This document shows positions 17,824 through 26,492 of a stretch of DNA of 64,000 nucleotides, one piece after another. The position numbers and the translations under genes were made by a program. Source of the DNA: Paraburkholderia piptadeniae (GTDB taxonomy: Bacteria > Pseudomonadota > Gammaproteobacteria > Burkholderiales > Burkholderiaceae). Numbering within the stretch: position 1 is the first letter of the stretch; the number at the start of each line of letters is the position of its first letter. The stretch lies in the NCBI RefSeq assembly GCF_900007165.1, contig NZ_CYGY02000001.1, forward strand, positions 1-64,000. Direction: 5' to 3'. Under the pieces are notes generated by a model. That model made no database searches, was not told the origin of the DNA, and saw only the letters and a program-made list of their open reading frames with translations.

Positions 17824-17834
17824 GGAGCGAGACG

Positions 17835-18524
17835 ATGATGGACTTGATGTCCGTTGATGTAGAGCAAGCGCTGCTGACCCGCCGCAGCGTGCGTGGCTTC
17901 TTGCCACGACCCGTGGAACACGCGCTGGTAGTGCGCATCCTGGAGTTGGCTGCGCGCGCACCCAGCGGCACCAACACTCAGCCTTGGCGCGTGCACGTGC
18001 TCACCGGCCGGTCGCGGGATGAACTGGTCGAGCATGTCCTGCGAGCGGACGGACAGGAACCCGGACTGCACGTCGGCGAATACGACTACTATCCGAAAAC
18101 CTGGCGCGAGCCATACCTCGGCCGCCGACGCAAAGTAGGTTACGACCTGTACGGCCTGCTCGGCATCGCGAAAGGCGACAAGGATGGGATGGCGAAACAG
18201 CATGCGCGCAACTATGAGTTTTTCGGCGCGCCGGTGGGTCTTATCTTCGTCATCGATCGCGATCTGGAAATAGGTAGTTGGCTCGATTACGGCATGTTCC
18301 TGCAAAGCATCATGATCGCTGCGCGGGGTGCGGGGCTCGACACTTGCCCGCAGCAGGCTTTCGCCAGGTATCACCGCGTGATCGCAGACTATCTCCAGCT
18401 TCCGCAGAGCGAGATGGTGGTGTGCGGCATGGCGATGGGTTATGCGGATCTCGACGAGCCTGCCAATCAACTTGTGACTGACCGCATGGCCCTGGATGAA
18501 TTCGTGAGATTCCGTCATGACTGA
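17835..18524 (+). CDS. Nitroreductase family protein
   Basis: 229 residues starting at 17835 after GGAGCGAGA; in-frame ATGs at 17838 and 17847 are alternatives. LLTRRSVRGFLPRPV and ARAPSGTNTQPWRVHVL are the FMN-binding signatures of the nitroreductase fold; GYADLDEPANQ closes the family pattern. Members reduce nitro groups, enones or flavins with NAD(P)H. Coupled to an enoyl-CoA hydratase (8-bp overlap) and under the regulon operator, it may act as an enoyl or quinone reductase rather than a true nitroreductase. This is inference. Confidence 0.85.
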   Translation: MMDLMSVDVEQALLTRRSVRGFLPRPVEHALVVRILELAARAPSGTNTQPWRVHVLTGRSRDELVEHVLRADGQEPGLHVGEYDYYPKTWREPYLGRRRKVGYDLYGLLGIAKGDKDGMAKQHARNYEFFGAPVGLIFVIDRDLEIGSWLDYGMFLQSIMIAARGAGLDTCPQQAFARYHRVIADYLQLPQSEMVVCGMAMGYADLDEPANQLVTDRMALDEFVRFRHD

Positions 18525-19293
18525 ACCGAAGATCCGTGTTTCCAGAGAAGGCGCAGTCTATGTCATCGAACTCAATCGCGCTGAGGCATTGAATGCACTC
18601 ACAAGCGAGATGTTCGACGGACTGGAAAAGGCGCTCGACGACGCATCGCACTCCGACGCCAGAGCGATTTTGATCTGCAGTTCAATCCAAAAGGCGTTTA
18701 GCGTAGGCACCGACCTGAACGAGATTGCCAGACTTTCGCCGGACCAGATGGATGCGAGGAACGCGAAGGCCCAGCGCATACTCGGTACATTGCGCACACA
18801 CGGACTGCTCACGTTCGCTCATGTGTGCGGATATGCTCTCGGAGGCGGGCTGGAACTCGCGCTGTCGTGCTCTGTTCGGCTGTTGTCGCCGCAAGCAAGT
18901 CTCGGGTTGCCCGAGATCAAGCTCGGAGTCGTTCCCACCTATGGCGGGATTCATACCTTGTCCGAACTCGTTCGAGAGGACGTTGCGCTGGATATGCTGA
19001 CTTCCGGCCGCAGTCTCGATGCAAATGAATCCATGCGTGCCGGTCTTGGCACTCGCCAGATGAGATGCGCTGAACGGAGCGAGGCATTCGAGGTGCTGGG
19101 CGAATTCACGCGCCATAGTCTTGCCGCCCAAGAGCTAGTGCGCAAAGCGCTGACGAGCGCGCGGCGGACGCCTCCCGGTGAACCCTGCGCGGACGAGATC
19201 GACGCGATTCGAGTCGCCGTGCGGCTGAGGGACTTCGGCGAAGGCGTTGCCGCGTTCCTGGAAAAACGTCAAGCGGCCTTCCGCGACAAGTAG
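18517..19293 (+). CDS. Enoyl-CoA hydratase/isomerase family protein
   Basis: 258 residues, overlapping the nitroreductase gene by eight bases. Crotonase motifs are IQKAFSVGTDLNEIA, CGYALGGGLELALSCSVRLLS and LPEIKLGVVPTYGG, which carries the second-loop Glu in its usual place. It ends with GVAAFLEKRQAAFRDK. It is the second crotonase-type gene of the regulon, after 13764-14534, so the pathway may need two hydration or isomerisation steps. Confidence 0.86.
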   Translation: MTEPKIRVSREGAVYVIELNRAEALNALTSEMFDGLEKALDDASHSDARAILICSSIQKAFSVGTDLNEIARLSPDQMDARNAKAQRILGTLRTHGLLTFAHVCGYALGGGLELALSCSVRLLSPQASLGLPEIKLGVVPTYGGIHTLSELVREDVALDMLTSGRSLDANESMRAGLGTRQMRCAERSEAFEVLGEFTRHSLAAQELVRKALTSARRTPPGEPCADEIDAIRVAVRLRDFGEGVAAFLEKRQAAFRDK

Positions 19294-19337
19294 GGCAGGC
19301 GCATCGAACGCTCCCATGCCGTCAAGCCATCTGTATT

Positions 19338-19354
19338 ATAATGTCTGATATTAT
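19338..19354 (+). promoter_or_regulatory. GntR-type operator site E (autoregulatory)
   Basis: ATAATGTCTGATATTAT: the most complete copy of the palindrome, 44 bp upstream of the GntR start at 19398. Its position suggests that the regulator controls its own gene. Confidence 0.75.
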
Positions 19355-19397
19355 CGTGGCGTAAGAAACGAAGAGTCGTTGTAGATCAGGAGGCGGC

Positions 19398-20156
19398 ATG
19401 GCGGGCGACGCGACAACCGAAAAGACAGGCTTTGCACCGAGCTATCGCGTGATTGCGCAAACCATCGCGAAGCGCATCATGGCCGGCGAGCTGAGGCCCG
19501 GAGACCCGATGCCGACGGAAGCTGTTCTATGCGAACAGTTCGGCGTGAATCGATCGACGGTCCGTGAAGGCACCCGATTGCTCGAAGAGACGGGCATGCT
19601 GCAACGTGTGAACGCGAAGCGGCTCGTCGTCGCGAAGCCGACGACGAGCGTGGTGGGCGAGCATATCGAACGTGCTCTTCGCTTGCAGGGCGTGACGTTT
19701 TTCGAGCTTTGGGAAACGGCGATGGTGCTCGAGCCGAAGACAGCCGGGCTGTCGGTGTCGCATCTGAACGGTGACGATCTCGAGGCGCTGCGCGCGAACA
19801 TCGTGGCTACGGAGCAGTCGTTATCGGACCCGAGCGCGCTCGCGCAACTGGACGTCGAGTTCCATGCGCTGATTGCACGCGGCGTGCACAACCGCGTGCT
19901 GCTGCTGACGCGCGAACCGATGGCGCGTCTTTTCTATCCCGCATTCGAAGCCGTGCTGTCGCGCGTTCCGGAGTCGGGCGCCCGCCTTTTGAAGGCGCAC
20001 AAGCAGATCTTCCAGGCACTGTCGGCGGGAGACGCTCAGGATGCGTCGGCATGGATGGAGAAGCACATCCGCGATTTCAAGGTCGGCTTCGAGATTGCAT
20101 CGCTGGATTTTCAGAGCAGCTCGATCACGCCGCTCAGCGCAGGGTGGAGCGAGTAG
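19398..20156 (+). CDS. GntR family regulator, FadR subfamily (FCD domain)
   Basis: 252 residues; AGGAGG precedes the ATG. The winged helix-turn-helix lies at about 15-85 (GELRPGDPMPTEAVLCEQFG, NRSTVREGTRLLEETGML). The FCD effector domain follows, with LDVEFHALIARGVHNRVLL and LLKAHKQIFQALSAGDAQDASAWMEKHI, whose histidines typically bind a metal and the acid ligand. It is the only regulator inside the 6.7-20.2 kb acyl-CoA block, and a perfect copy of the block-wide palindrome lies just upstream. It probably represses the set until an acid or acyl-CoA inducer binds. Confidence 0.87.
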   Translation: MAGDATTEKTGFAPSYRVIAQTIAKRIMAGELRPGDPMPTEAVLCEQFGVNRSTVREGTRLLEETGMLQRVNAKRLVVAKPTTSVVGEHIERALRLQGVTFFELWETAMVLEPKTAGLSVSHLNGDDLEALRANIVATEQSLSDPSALAQLDVEFHALIARGVHNRVLLLTREPMARLFYPAFEAVLSRVPESGARLLKAHKQIFQALSAGDAQDASAWMEKHIRDFKVGFEIASLDFQSSSITPLSAGWSE

Positions 20157-20591
20157 CCAGACGCTCTCGCACGAATGTCCGACTATCTGTTCGTTGCGTG
20201 GGTAGTCACCGCATCGTCCCGATCTACGGTCCAACTTGTCGGCGCATCGATAAAGCACCTGCCTCAGCTGCACAGAGTCTCCCGACGGCGCGAGAACTTC
20301 GAATAGTGGAAGCCAAACAACATGTCGAGATGATATTGGCCGCGACGACTCGACATAAACCGAAGTCAGGATCAGGACGAGGTGGACGATTCGCGATGGA
20401 TGTGCATTCGAAGTGTGATGTCCACCGGCGTCCTGTTCTTGCGGTTTCGCCGATCTATCCCTCTGAGTTGTTCGATCCGGATCAATCGATGATGAACCGT
20501 TTTGGGTGGCAGTGAAGTCCGTTAGCCGTGGTCCGCAATGAGCAGTCCGCATCAAAGTATGCTTGCAGAGCTTTTGTGCCGCAGTGACCGA
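20157..20591. other. Intergenic stretch, nothing recognised
   Basis: 435 bp between the convergent GntR and MFS genes. Open frames here are extensions of shadows and resemble no family. A weak partial match to the regulon palindrome (GAATGTCCGACTAT near 20174) has only one conserved arm and no gene in a useful position. Confidence 0.4.
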
Positions 20592-21935
20592 TCACGCCTG
20601 TTGCGGCTCGGACAGAGCGGAACCGTTCATGCCGGCCCGGCGTTTTCCCGAGATCGTGATTGCAGCAATCAACGCGGGCAGCGCTGCGACGGTGAATACC
20701 GCATGCATGGACCAGCCCCGGCCAAGGAGATAGCCGCCTATGGCCGAACCGAAGATCGACCCCGTGCGCCCTATCGCATTCGCCCAGCTCACCCCCGTAG
20801 CGCGGTTAGCTGTGGGATAGAACGACGCAGTAAGCGCGTTGACCCCGATGAGGGCGCCGCCCGATCCTATTCCAGCGCCGAGCACGGTCAGTACCAGAAG
20901 CAGTGGGAAGGGCGCGGCAAAGCCCAACGCCGCTATCGAGACCGCGCCAAGGACATAGCTGGCGGCCAGCACCCGATGCGGGTCCGCCTTGTCCATTCCG
21001 TATCCGATGACAACTGCTCCTACCGTGCTGCCGAGCGGTAGCACGACGCCCACGAGTGCTGCGGTTCTCAAGCTTTGGCCCGCGCCCGTCAAAAGCGTGG
21101 GCAGCCAGCTCGTGAGCAGATAGAAGACGAGCAGGCTCATGAAAAAGGTAAGCCACAGGAGGATGGTGCCGCGTGCGAGCCTCGGGGCGAACAGCTTGCC
21201 CACGGGCGAGCCCGCGGACACTTGTGGGCGGAGGAAATGCGCGTTCAACAGTTCCGGTGCAGGTCGAATCCGCGACAGAATCGCGGCCACACGTCCGTCG
21301 TGTCCCCCCTTCATTGCCAGGTAGCGGGGCGATTCGGGCAGGAACCAGGCAAGGAAGACGAGAAGCACAAGTGGAAGGAGTCCGCCGAGCATCAAAACCG
21401 CCTTCCATCTGTGAGCTCCTGCCAACCCGGCCGCGGCCAGACCGCCCAGCATCCCGCCGAGGGTGAAGCCGCAGAACATGACCGTGACCGTCAGAGATCG
21501 GGTCCTGCTGGGGCAGTATTCCGCCGTCAGCGTCGTGGCCGTCGGCATGGCGCCGCCAAGGCCGATACCCGTGACAAGGCGCCAGAACGTCAGTGAGTGG
21601 ATGTCCGGGGCGGTTGTCGAAAGCAGGCTCGCGACCGCGAAGAATGCCGTCGTCAGCAACAGCACGGGCTTGCGGCCTATCCTGTCTGCGATGGGTCCAA
21701 AGACCATCGCACCGATCATCAGGCCAAGCAATCCAGCTGCGAAGAGCGGCGCGAGCTGGGCCGGGGCAAGTCTCCATTCGGTGCGCAAGGCCGGCGCGAT
21801 GAATCCGACGGCCGCCGTATCGAAGCCGTCTATGGCGACTACGGCGAAGCAAAGCGCCACCACGGCCGACTGCAACGGTGATATTTTTTGCCCGTCGACA
21901 TAGGCCTGGACGTCGATAGTGTGAACGGTGGACAT
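20592..21935 (-). CDS. MFS transporter, aromatic acid:H+ symporter (AAHS) family
   Basis: 447 residues with about 12 membrane segments. The AAHS signature is visible: AIDGFDTAAVGFIAPAL in TM1, MVFGPIADRIGRKPVLL in the TM2-TM3 loop and EYCPSRTRSLTVTVMFCGF near TM5. Known members import benzoate, 4-hydroxybenzoate or protocatechuate-type acids. It is last in the dioxygenase operon (112-bp gap after the reductase gene), so it most likely imports the dioxygenase substrate. Confidence 0.87.
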   Translation of the reverse strand: MSTVHTIDVQAYVDGQKISPLQSAVVALCFAVVAIDGFDTAAVGFIAPALRTEWRLAPAQLAPLFAAGLLGLMIGAMVFGPIADRIGRKPVLLLTTAFFAVASLLSTTAPDIHSLTFWRLVTGIGLGGAMPTATTLTAEYCPSRTRSLTVTVMFCGFTLGGMLGGLAAAGLAGAHRWKAVLMLGGLLPLVLLVFLAWFLPESPRYLAMKGGHDGRVAAILSRIRPAPELLNAHFLRPQVSAGSPVGKLFAPRLARGTILLWLTFFMSLLVFYLLTSWLPTLLTGAGQSLRTAALVGVVLPLGSTVGAVVIGYGMDKADPHRVLAASYVLGAVSIAALGFAAPFPLLLVLTVLGAGIGSGGALIGVNALTASFYPTANRATGVSWANAIGRTGSIFGSAIGGYLLGRGWSMHAVFTVAALPALIAAITISGKRRAGMNGSALSEPQQA

Positions 21936-22047
21936 AACCGGGTCTCCTCCTTGTTTGCTATTGGCTGTTTATGGCCACATCCGCAGATGGACCGAAAGGC
22001 ACAGCGATATGGAATGCCGTCGAGGTCTTTCGCCTTATCGGTGTCGC

Positions 22048-23331
22048 TCAAACGGCTGCCCATTGCATGTCTTTTTCGGTCGGCGTTTCCGACAGCGGAA
22101 TCATCGGCAGGCTCGTCAATGGGCGCGCGTTATCCGCCCATGCAACGAGATCGGGCATGCATCCTTGGGCGAATGCCTTGCGCAGCATCCGCATCTCCCT
22201 TGGCGCGTTGATCGCGGTGGCCCCGGCTAACCGGCCGCAAGGCGTCTGGAATAGCCAACATCCGTTCCCGGCCTGCGGATCACCACGCGCCACCGCGTGG
22301 GCGGCGCGGTGCGGCAGTCCCAGGCACTGCAGATTGGTCGCGTATTGGTCGGACCAGAACCAGGGAATCTCTGTGTGCAGGTCGTCCTTGCCGAGCGCTG
22401 CCCGTGCGGCGCAGATCGCCTGGCTCTGCGCGTTTGCCCAGCTTTCGAGGCGGATTTCCTCGCCAGCGAAGTCGCTCGGATGCAGGGCAACGTCGCCCGC
22501 AGCGAAGATGTCGGGATCGGAGGTCCGTCCCTGCTTGTCCACCACAATGCCATTGCGAACTTCAATGCCACAGGCTGCTGCGATCCCGGTGTTGGGGCTG
22601 ATGCCGATGCCCACCAGCACGTGATCCGCCGCGACCGTTTCCCCGCCTGCGAGTTGCGCGACGACGCCCGATTCGCCGACCCGCAGCGTGGAAAGCGCGG
22701 CGGAGGTCTTCACGGTTACGCCGTTCCTCTGATGCATTGCCAGCAGATAGTCCGAGACGATCGTCGGCACCGTGCGCGCGCACAATCGTGAACCGGCTTC
22801 CAGTATCGTGACGCTGACGCCGGAAAGTCGTGCCGTTGCCGCGGCTTCAAGTCCGATCCAGCCGCCCCCGATAACGAGCAGATGCCGCGATTCCTTCAGC
22901 GCGGCACGCAGCCGCAACGCATCGTCCTGCGTTCGCAGGACATGCATGCGCGCAGGACATTCCGCCTGCATCCCCGGCAGCATTTTTGGGCGGCCGCCCG
23001 TGACGAGAAAAAGCTTCGTGTAGTTCAGCGAGCGTTCGTCGGAGCAGGTCACGGTGCGCTTCGAGCGGTCTATTCGCGAGACCTGTGTGGCCGGCCAGAA
23101 CTCGATGCGTTCGGCTATCGCAAACTGCGCCGTCAACAGGGTAAAACTGTCGGGCGCCGACGTGCCGTCCTGGAATCCCTTCGAGAGAGGCGGGCGCTCG
23201 TACGGCCAGTGGCGCTCCTCGCTGATCAGTACGACACGCCCCTGGAATCCCTCGGCGCGCAGCGTCCGCGCGAGCCAGGCGCCTGCCTGACCGCCGCCCA
23301 CGATGATGAAGGTATCGTCTTCGCTCGACAT
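22048..23331 (-). CDS. Ring-hydroxylating dioxygenase ferredoxin reductase (andAa/bphA4-like)
   Basis: 427 residues from the ATG at 23331, with GAGGAGA upstream. IIVGGGQAGAWLARTLR binds FAD near the N-terminus, LLVIGGGWIGLEAAATAR binds NAD mid-protein, and TSDPDIFAAGDVALHP is the second FAD motif. This is the BphA4/rubredoxin-reductase pattern that passes electrons from NADH to the Rieske ferredoxin. It follows the ferredoxin gene by 11 bp. The longer frame to 23643 runs antisense-free over the ferredoxin gene in another frame and is rejected. Confidence 0.88.
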   Translation of the reverse strand: MSSEDDTFIIVGGGQAGAWLARTLRAEGFQGRVVLISEERHWPYERPPLSKGFQDGTSAPDSFTLLTAQFAIAERIEFWPATQVSRIDRSKRTVTCSDERSLNYTKLFLVTGGRPKMLPGMQAECPARMHVLRTQDDALRLRAALKESRHLLVIGGGWIGLEAAATARLSGVSVTILEAGSRLCARTVPTIVSDYLLAMHQRNGVTVKTSAALSTLRVGESGVVAQLAGGETVAADHVLVGIGISPNTGIAAACGIEVRNGIVVDKQGRTSDPDIFAAGDVALHPSDFAGEEIRLESWANAQSQAICAARAALGKDDLHTEIPWFWSDQYATNLQCLGLPHRAAHAVARGDPQAGNGCWLFQTPCGRLAGATAINAPREMRMLRKAFAQGCMPDLVAWADNARPLTSLPMIPLSETPTEKDMQWAAV

Positions 23332-23342
23332 GTGGGGTCTCC

Positions 23343-23651
23343 TCAGAGCGATACTTCGACGCGGTCGCCGACGATTCGGGTGGGAAAGCTCTGTACGGGT
23401 TCCGTGATGGGCGCCGAACACGCGGAGCCGTCGCGGATGCCGACGAGTCCCTGGTGCAACGGACATTCGACGCAATCGCCCTCGACGAAACCTTCGGACA
23501 GGCGCGCGTGGCCATGCGAGCACAGGTCGCGCAGCGCATACACCTCGTCGGCCAGTCGAAAAAGGGCGATCGGCGTTTCGCGGATGGCGACGCCGAGCAC
23601 TTCGCCCTCGGCCACGTCGGATGCCGCTGCGGCATCTATCCATTCAGCCAT
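23343..23651 (-). CDS. Rieske [2Fe-2S] ferredoxin of ring-hydroxylating dioxygenase (andAb-like)
   Basis: 102 residues, the usual length for a soluble Rieske ferredoxin. The cluster ligands are C44 and H46 in LCSHGHARLSEG and C63 and H66 in ECPLHQG. It shuttles electrons from the reductase to the oxygenase. It lies 12 bp after the beta-subunit gene. Confidence 0.9.
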   Translation of the reverse strand: MAEWIDAAAASDVAEGEVLGVAIRETPIALFRLADEVYALRDLCSHGHARLSEGFVEGDCVECPLHQGLVGIRDGSACSAPITEPVQSFPTRIVGDRVEVSL

Positions 23652-23663
23652 TTTGGTTTCCTC

Positions 23664-24134
23664 TCAGATCGGATAGGCGAGGAGCGTTTGCACTCTCAGC
23701 GTGTCGAAGACGCAGCGCTTTTTCCTGAAGCGCAGTCCGTCGGGCGTGTTCACCACATGGTCGATATAGCGCCCGGCCTGATAGATGCTGGTCGATCCGT
23801 CCTGTACCGTGTTGACGACCAGGTAATTGGTGGTCATGGTCCAGCCGTCTTCGCATGGCTGCCATTGCATGCCGGACAGGAAGTGCCGATACGACGGCCT
23901 TTCGTAGATGTTCGCGTTGCGCAGCGAGAGCACGCGGTCGCGTATCATCCTGGCGCTGTCGCAATGGATGACGGGCGCGGGCAGCCCTTGCTCGACATTC
24001 TCCTTCGAGACGATTTCGTAGAAGCCATCTTCCGTGAAGAAGGCGGCCCATTCTTCGAGCTTGTCGTTGTCGATCGCAGAAATGTAGTTATCCTGAAGAG
24101 TAGTGAGTCGCAGTCTGGTATTGATCTCTTCCAT
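23664..24134 (-). CDS. Aromatic-ring-hydroxylating dioxygenase beta subunit (andAd-like)
   Basis: 156 residues with the cone-shaped NTF2-like fold of dioxygenase small subunits: YISAIDNDKLEEWAAFFTEDGFYEIVSKEN, RDRVLSLRNANIYERPSYRHFLSG and a terminal DTLRVQTLLAYPI strand. It is structural and packs with alpha into an alpha3beta3 hexamer. It starts four bases after the alpha-subunit gene ends, as expected for stoichiometric partners. Confidence 0.88.
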   Translation of the reverse strand: MEEINTRLRLTTLQDNYISAIDNDKLEEWAAFFTEDGFYEIVSKENVEQGLPAPVIHCDSARMIRDRVLSLRNANIYERPSYRHFLSGMQWQPCEDGWTMTTNYLVVNTVQDGSTSIYQAGRYIDHVVNTPDGLRFRKKRCVFDTLRVQTLLAYPI

Positions 24135-24138
24135 TGTG

Positions 24139-25413
24139 TTACTCCGTAACCAGGCAAACGGCTGGCTCGAATCCCATGAGTTTCTGGTAGCCGACCCAGA
24201 ACTTCCGGATCAGGTTTTCGGTGATCATGGTGCCTTGCTCGTCAGGAGCGGATCGCGCCATCTCGATGACCGAGTTTTCGTCGCCATCGCGTGCCGTGCC
24301 GCGCTGAACGAGTTCGGTTGCCTCGGTATCCTCCATCGACACGTAGCCCGCGGGACCGACGAGATTCGCCTGCTTGATGCGCAGCGCGCGCAGCTCGGGC
24401 GTATCGTCCTCGTAGCCGAAATAATGAAAGACCAGCTCGTAGTGGTTCGGGCCTTTCGGCAGTAGCTGCCGCGCGCATAGCGTGTTGTGTATCTGCTGCA
24501 GGATCAGCTGCGGGAAGATCGACTGGATCGCCGTGCTGGCAGGTTCGTCGAATTCCTTTTCCAGGGCCAGGATGGAAGGCTCTTCGAGCTGGAAGCCTTC
24601 GTCGTACGAGCGAATCTTTTGTTCCTTGTAGACGTCGGAGTTCGCTTCTTCCTCATTGCGGCCAACGAAGATGATGCTGTGCAGTCCATCGACGTCATCG
24701 GCTGCGCAATGCGCCTTCATTCCGACGCGGAAAATGCTGAACGTCGCGGTGAAGAGATGCAAAAGACTAGCGTGGTAGGGGTCCTTGACGTTCTCCGTAT
24801 AGAGCTTCCAGTTGCTGTCCGAGTACTGTCGCGTGCAGCCGAGATAGACGATCGGCTTGTGGAACAGCCGGTCGATATAGTGGCGCATCGCCGGCCCGAC
24901 GTGCTCTGCGAACGGCGCGACGGTGTCGCTGAACGTTGCGAAAACCAGGCCCCGGTAGCTCTCGACTCTCAATTGACGAAGACTGTGCTGCTTCGGGTCG
25001 AAGTCCTTCGGCATGCCCGTCGCGTCCTTCTTGCCGCGTCGGAAGGGCACGCCCTGGAGGTTGCCCTTCGTTCCGTAGCTCCACTGGTGATACACACAAC
25101 TGTGTGAGAGCGCGTTGCCGCGCTTGAGCCGGCATACGATCGCGCCACGGTGAGCGCAGCGGTTCACCCACGCGGCGAGCGTGCCGTCTTCTGCGCGCGT
25201 CATGACTACAGGGGTATCGCCGACGAAGGTGCTCTTGAAGTCTCCCGGGTTAGGAATCTCGACTTCGAAGCCCAGGAAGTTCCAGGTCGGGCCGCGGTAG
25301 ATGCGCTCCTGCTCGAGCGCGTAGATCTCCTCGTCGCTGAATACCTTGTACGGAACCCGCGAGCCGTCCTGTCGCGGGAAAAAGGCCAATGGCCGTTCAT
25401 TTTGCAGTTGCAT
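24139..25413 (-). CDS. Rieske dioxygenase alpha subunit, anthranilate/salicylate type (andAc-like)
   Basis: 424 residues. The Rieske cluster ligands are C86/H88 (CAHRG) and C106/H109 (CVYHQW). The mononuclear iron segment ENVKDPYHASLLH gives the bridging D211 and ligands H214 and H219. The closing FGYEDDTPELRALR and NLVGPAGYVSMEDTEA stretches are typical of the AndAc/NagG/OhbB group acting on ortho-substituted benzoates (anthranilate, salicylate, 2-halobenzoate). Gene order alpha-beta-ferredoxin-reductase equals andAcAdAbAa of Burkholderia. Catechol formation by 1,2-dihydroxylation is the likely reaction, but the substrate is not fixed by sequence. Confidence 0.88.
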   Translation of the reverse strand: MQLQNERPLAFFPRQDGSRVPYKVFSDEEIYALEQERIYRGPTWNFLGFEVEIPNPGDFKSTFVGDTPVVMTRAEDGTLAAWVNRCAHRGAIVCRLKRGNALSHSCVYHQWSYGTKGNLQGVPFRRGKKDATGMPKDFDPKQHSLRQLRVESYRGLVFATFSDTVAPFAEHVGPAMRHYIDRLFHKPIVYLGCTRQYSDSNWKLYTENVKDPYHASLLHLFTATFSIFRVGMKAHCAADDVDGLHSIIFVGRNEEEANSDVYKEQKIRSYDEGFQLEEPSILALEKEFDEPASTAIQSIFPQLILQQIHNTLCARQLLPKGPNHYELVFHYFGYEDDTPELRALRIKQANLVGPAGYVSMEDTEATELVQRGTARDGDENSVIEMARSAPDEQGTMITENLIRKFWVGYQKLMGFEPAVCLVTE

Positions 25414-25508
25414 CGTCGTCTCCGTTTCAAATCAGCCGGGTCTTCTCTGCCTCGCGGCGTCGTACGCGGACAGGACACCGTCGTTCCCTGTTGATTGCAG
25501 TATGAACA

Positions 25509-25531
25509 GGTAGCTACCGTGTGATAATCAC
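25509..25531. promoter_or_regulatory. Two adjacent palindromes in the dioxygenase/LysR divergent region
   Basis: GGTAGCTACC (25509-25518) and GTGATAATCAC (25521-25531) are both perfect palindromes, two bases apart. They sit in the 158-bp space between the dioxygenase alpha-subunit start and the LysR start at 25572. LysR proteins bind such dyads in divergent promoters. Assignment to this regulator is inference. Confidence 0.45.
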
Positions 25532-25571
25532 CAGTAAACGAGAAGAACCTTGAACCACGGAGAGATAATCG

Positions 25572-26492
25572 ATGGATCGCCTGACGAGCTTGACGGCGTT
25601 TTGCCAGGTCGTGGAATGCGGCAGCTTCTCTGCCGCCGGCCGTCGCCTCGACCTGTCGGCGAATATGATCAGCCGACACGTGCAGTCATTGGAGGTCCGG
25701 CTTGGCGTGCGGCTCTTCAACCGCACGACGCGCCAGGTGAAGCTCACGGAAATCGGCCGCCTGTATTACGAACGCTCCAGTCAGATCCTGAGCGAACTCG
25801 ACGACGCGGACCGTATCGTCGAAACGATGCAGACGAGCCCGCGCGGCAAATTACGGCTGCATGTCAATACGCATCTCGTGCGTTTCCTCGCTCCGATTCT
25901 TTCCGAGTACCTGACCTTGTATCCCTCGGTCAGCCTGGAGCTTGTGACGGGTGAGCGTGCGGTCGATCTCATCGAGGACGGTTACGACCTGGCCTTGCGT
26001 ACGGTGACGCCGCCGGATTCCGGGCTGATCATCAGAAGCCTGACACCGTGGCGCCAGGTCATTTGCTGTTCGCCGTCGTACCTCGCACGCCACGGCGCGC
26101 CCCGGCACCCGTCCGAGCTGGCCGGGCGCAATTGCCTTCAGTACCAGTTCTTTCCTTCGGGTAACGAATGGCGGTTCGAGGCGCCTTCAGGAGAAACCTT
26201 GACGGTCAGCGTAGGCGGCAACCTGACCACCACCAGCGCGGAGTTGTTGCGATCGCTCGCCCTTGATGGAATCGGAATACTGGTGGCCCCGAGTTTCCTT
26301 GTCGCCGACGATATCGCTGGCGGAACGCTGATTCGGCTATTCGAGGAGTACAAGCTTACGGAATTCGCGATTAACGCGATTTATCCGCATAGGCGCTACG
26401 TTTCGGCCAAGGTCCGCACGCTTATCGACCTTCTGGTCGAACGCATGAGCGATCATCGCGAATGGGTGCAACAGGTGCACGGGGGATCGTAA
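25572..26492 (+). CDS. LysR family regulator of the dioxygenase operon
   Basis: 306 residues, beginning DRLTSLTAFCQVVECGSF with helix-turn-helix AGRRLDLSANMISRHVQSLEVRLG. The sequence is of the CrgA/DmlR-like group that recognises RLFNRTTRQVKLTEIG after the HTH. It is divergent from the dioxygenase operon with paired palindromes between them, so it is the likely activator. Burkholderia andA operons are instead described with an AraC-type regulator, so this is a different control arrangement. Confidence 0.86.
   Translation: MDRLTSLTAFCQVVECGSFSAAGRRLDLSANMISRHVQSLEVRLGVRLFNRTTRQVKLTEIGRLYYERSSQILSELDDADRIVETMQTSPRGKLRLHVNTHLVRFLAPILSEYLTLYPSVSLELVTGERAVDLIEDGYDLALRTVTPPDSGLIIRSLTPWRQVICCSPSYLARHGAPRHPSELAGRNCLQYQFFPSGNEWRFEAPSGETLTVSVGGNLTTTSAELLRSLALDGIGILVAPSFLVADDIAGGTLIRLFEEYKLTEFAINAIYPHRRYVSAKVRTLIDLLVERMSDHREWVQQVHGGS

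Larger units (their letters stand above)
17407..17834. promoter_or_regulatory. Divergent regulatory region between kinase and nitroreductase operons
   Basis: 428 bp with no supported gene. It holds two copies of the 17-bp regulon palindrome, at 17494-17510 near the kinase gene and at 17807-17823 near the nitroreductase gene, mirroring the arrangement at 7849-8187. Nothing else recognisable lies between them. Confidence 0.6.

Noticed and set aside
20172..20188. Sixth copy of the GntR palindrome (GAATGTCCGACTAT)
   Set aside because: Only the central part matches; both outer arms fail, and it lies between two convergent genes where no promoter is needed.
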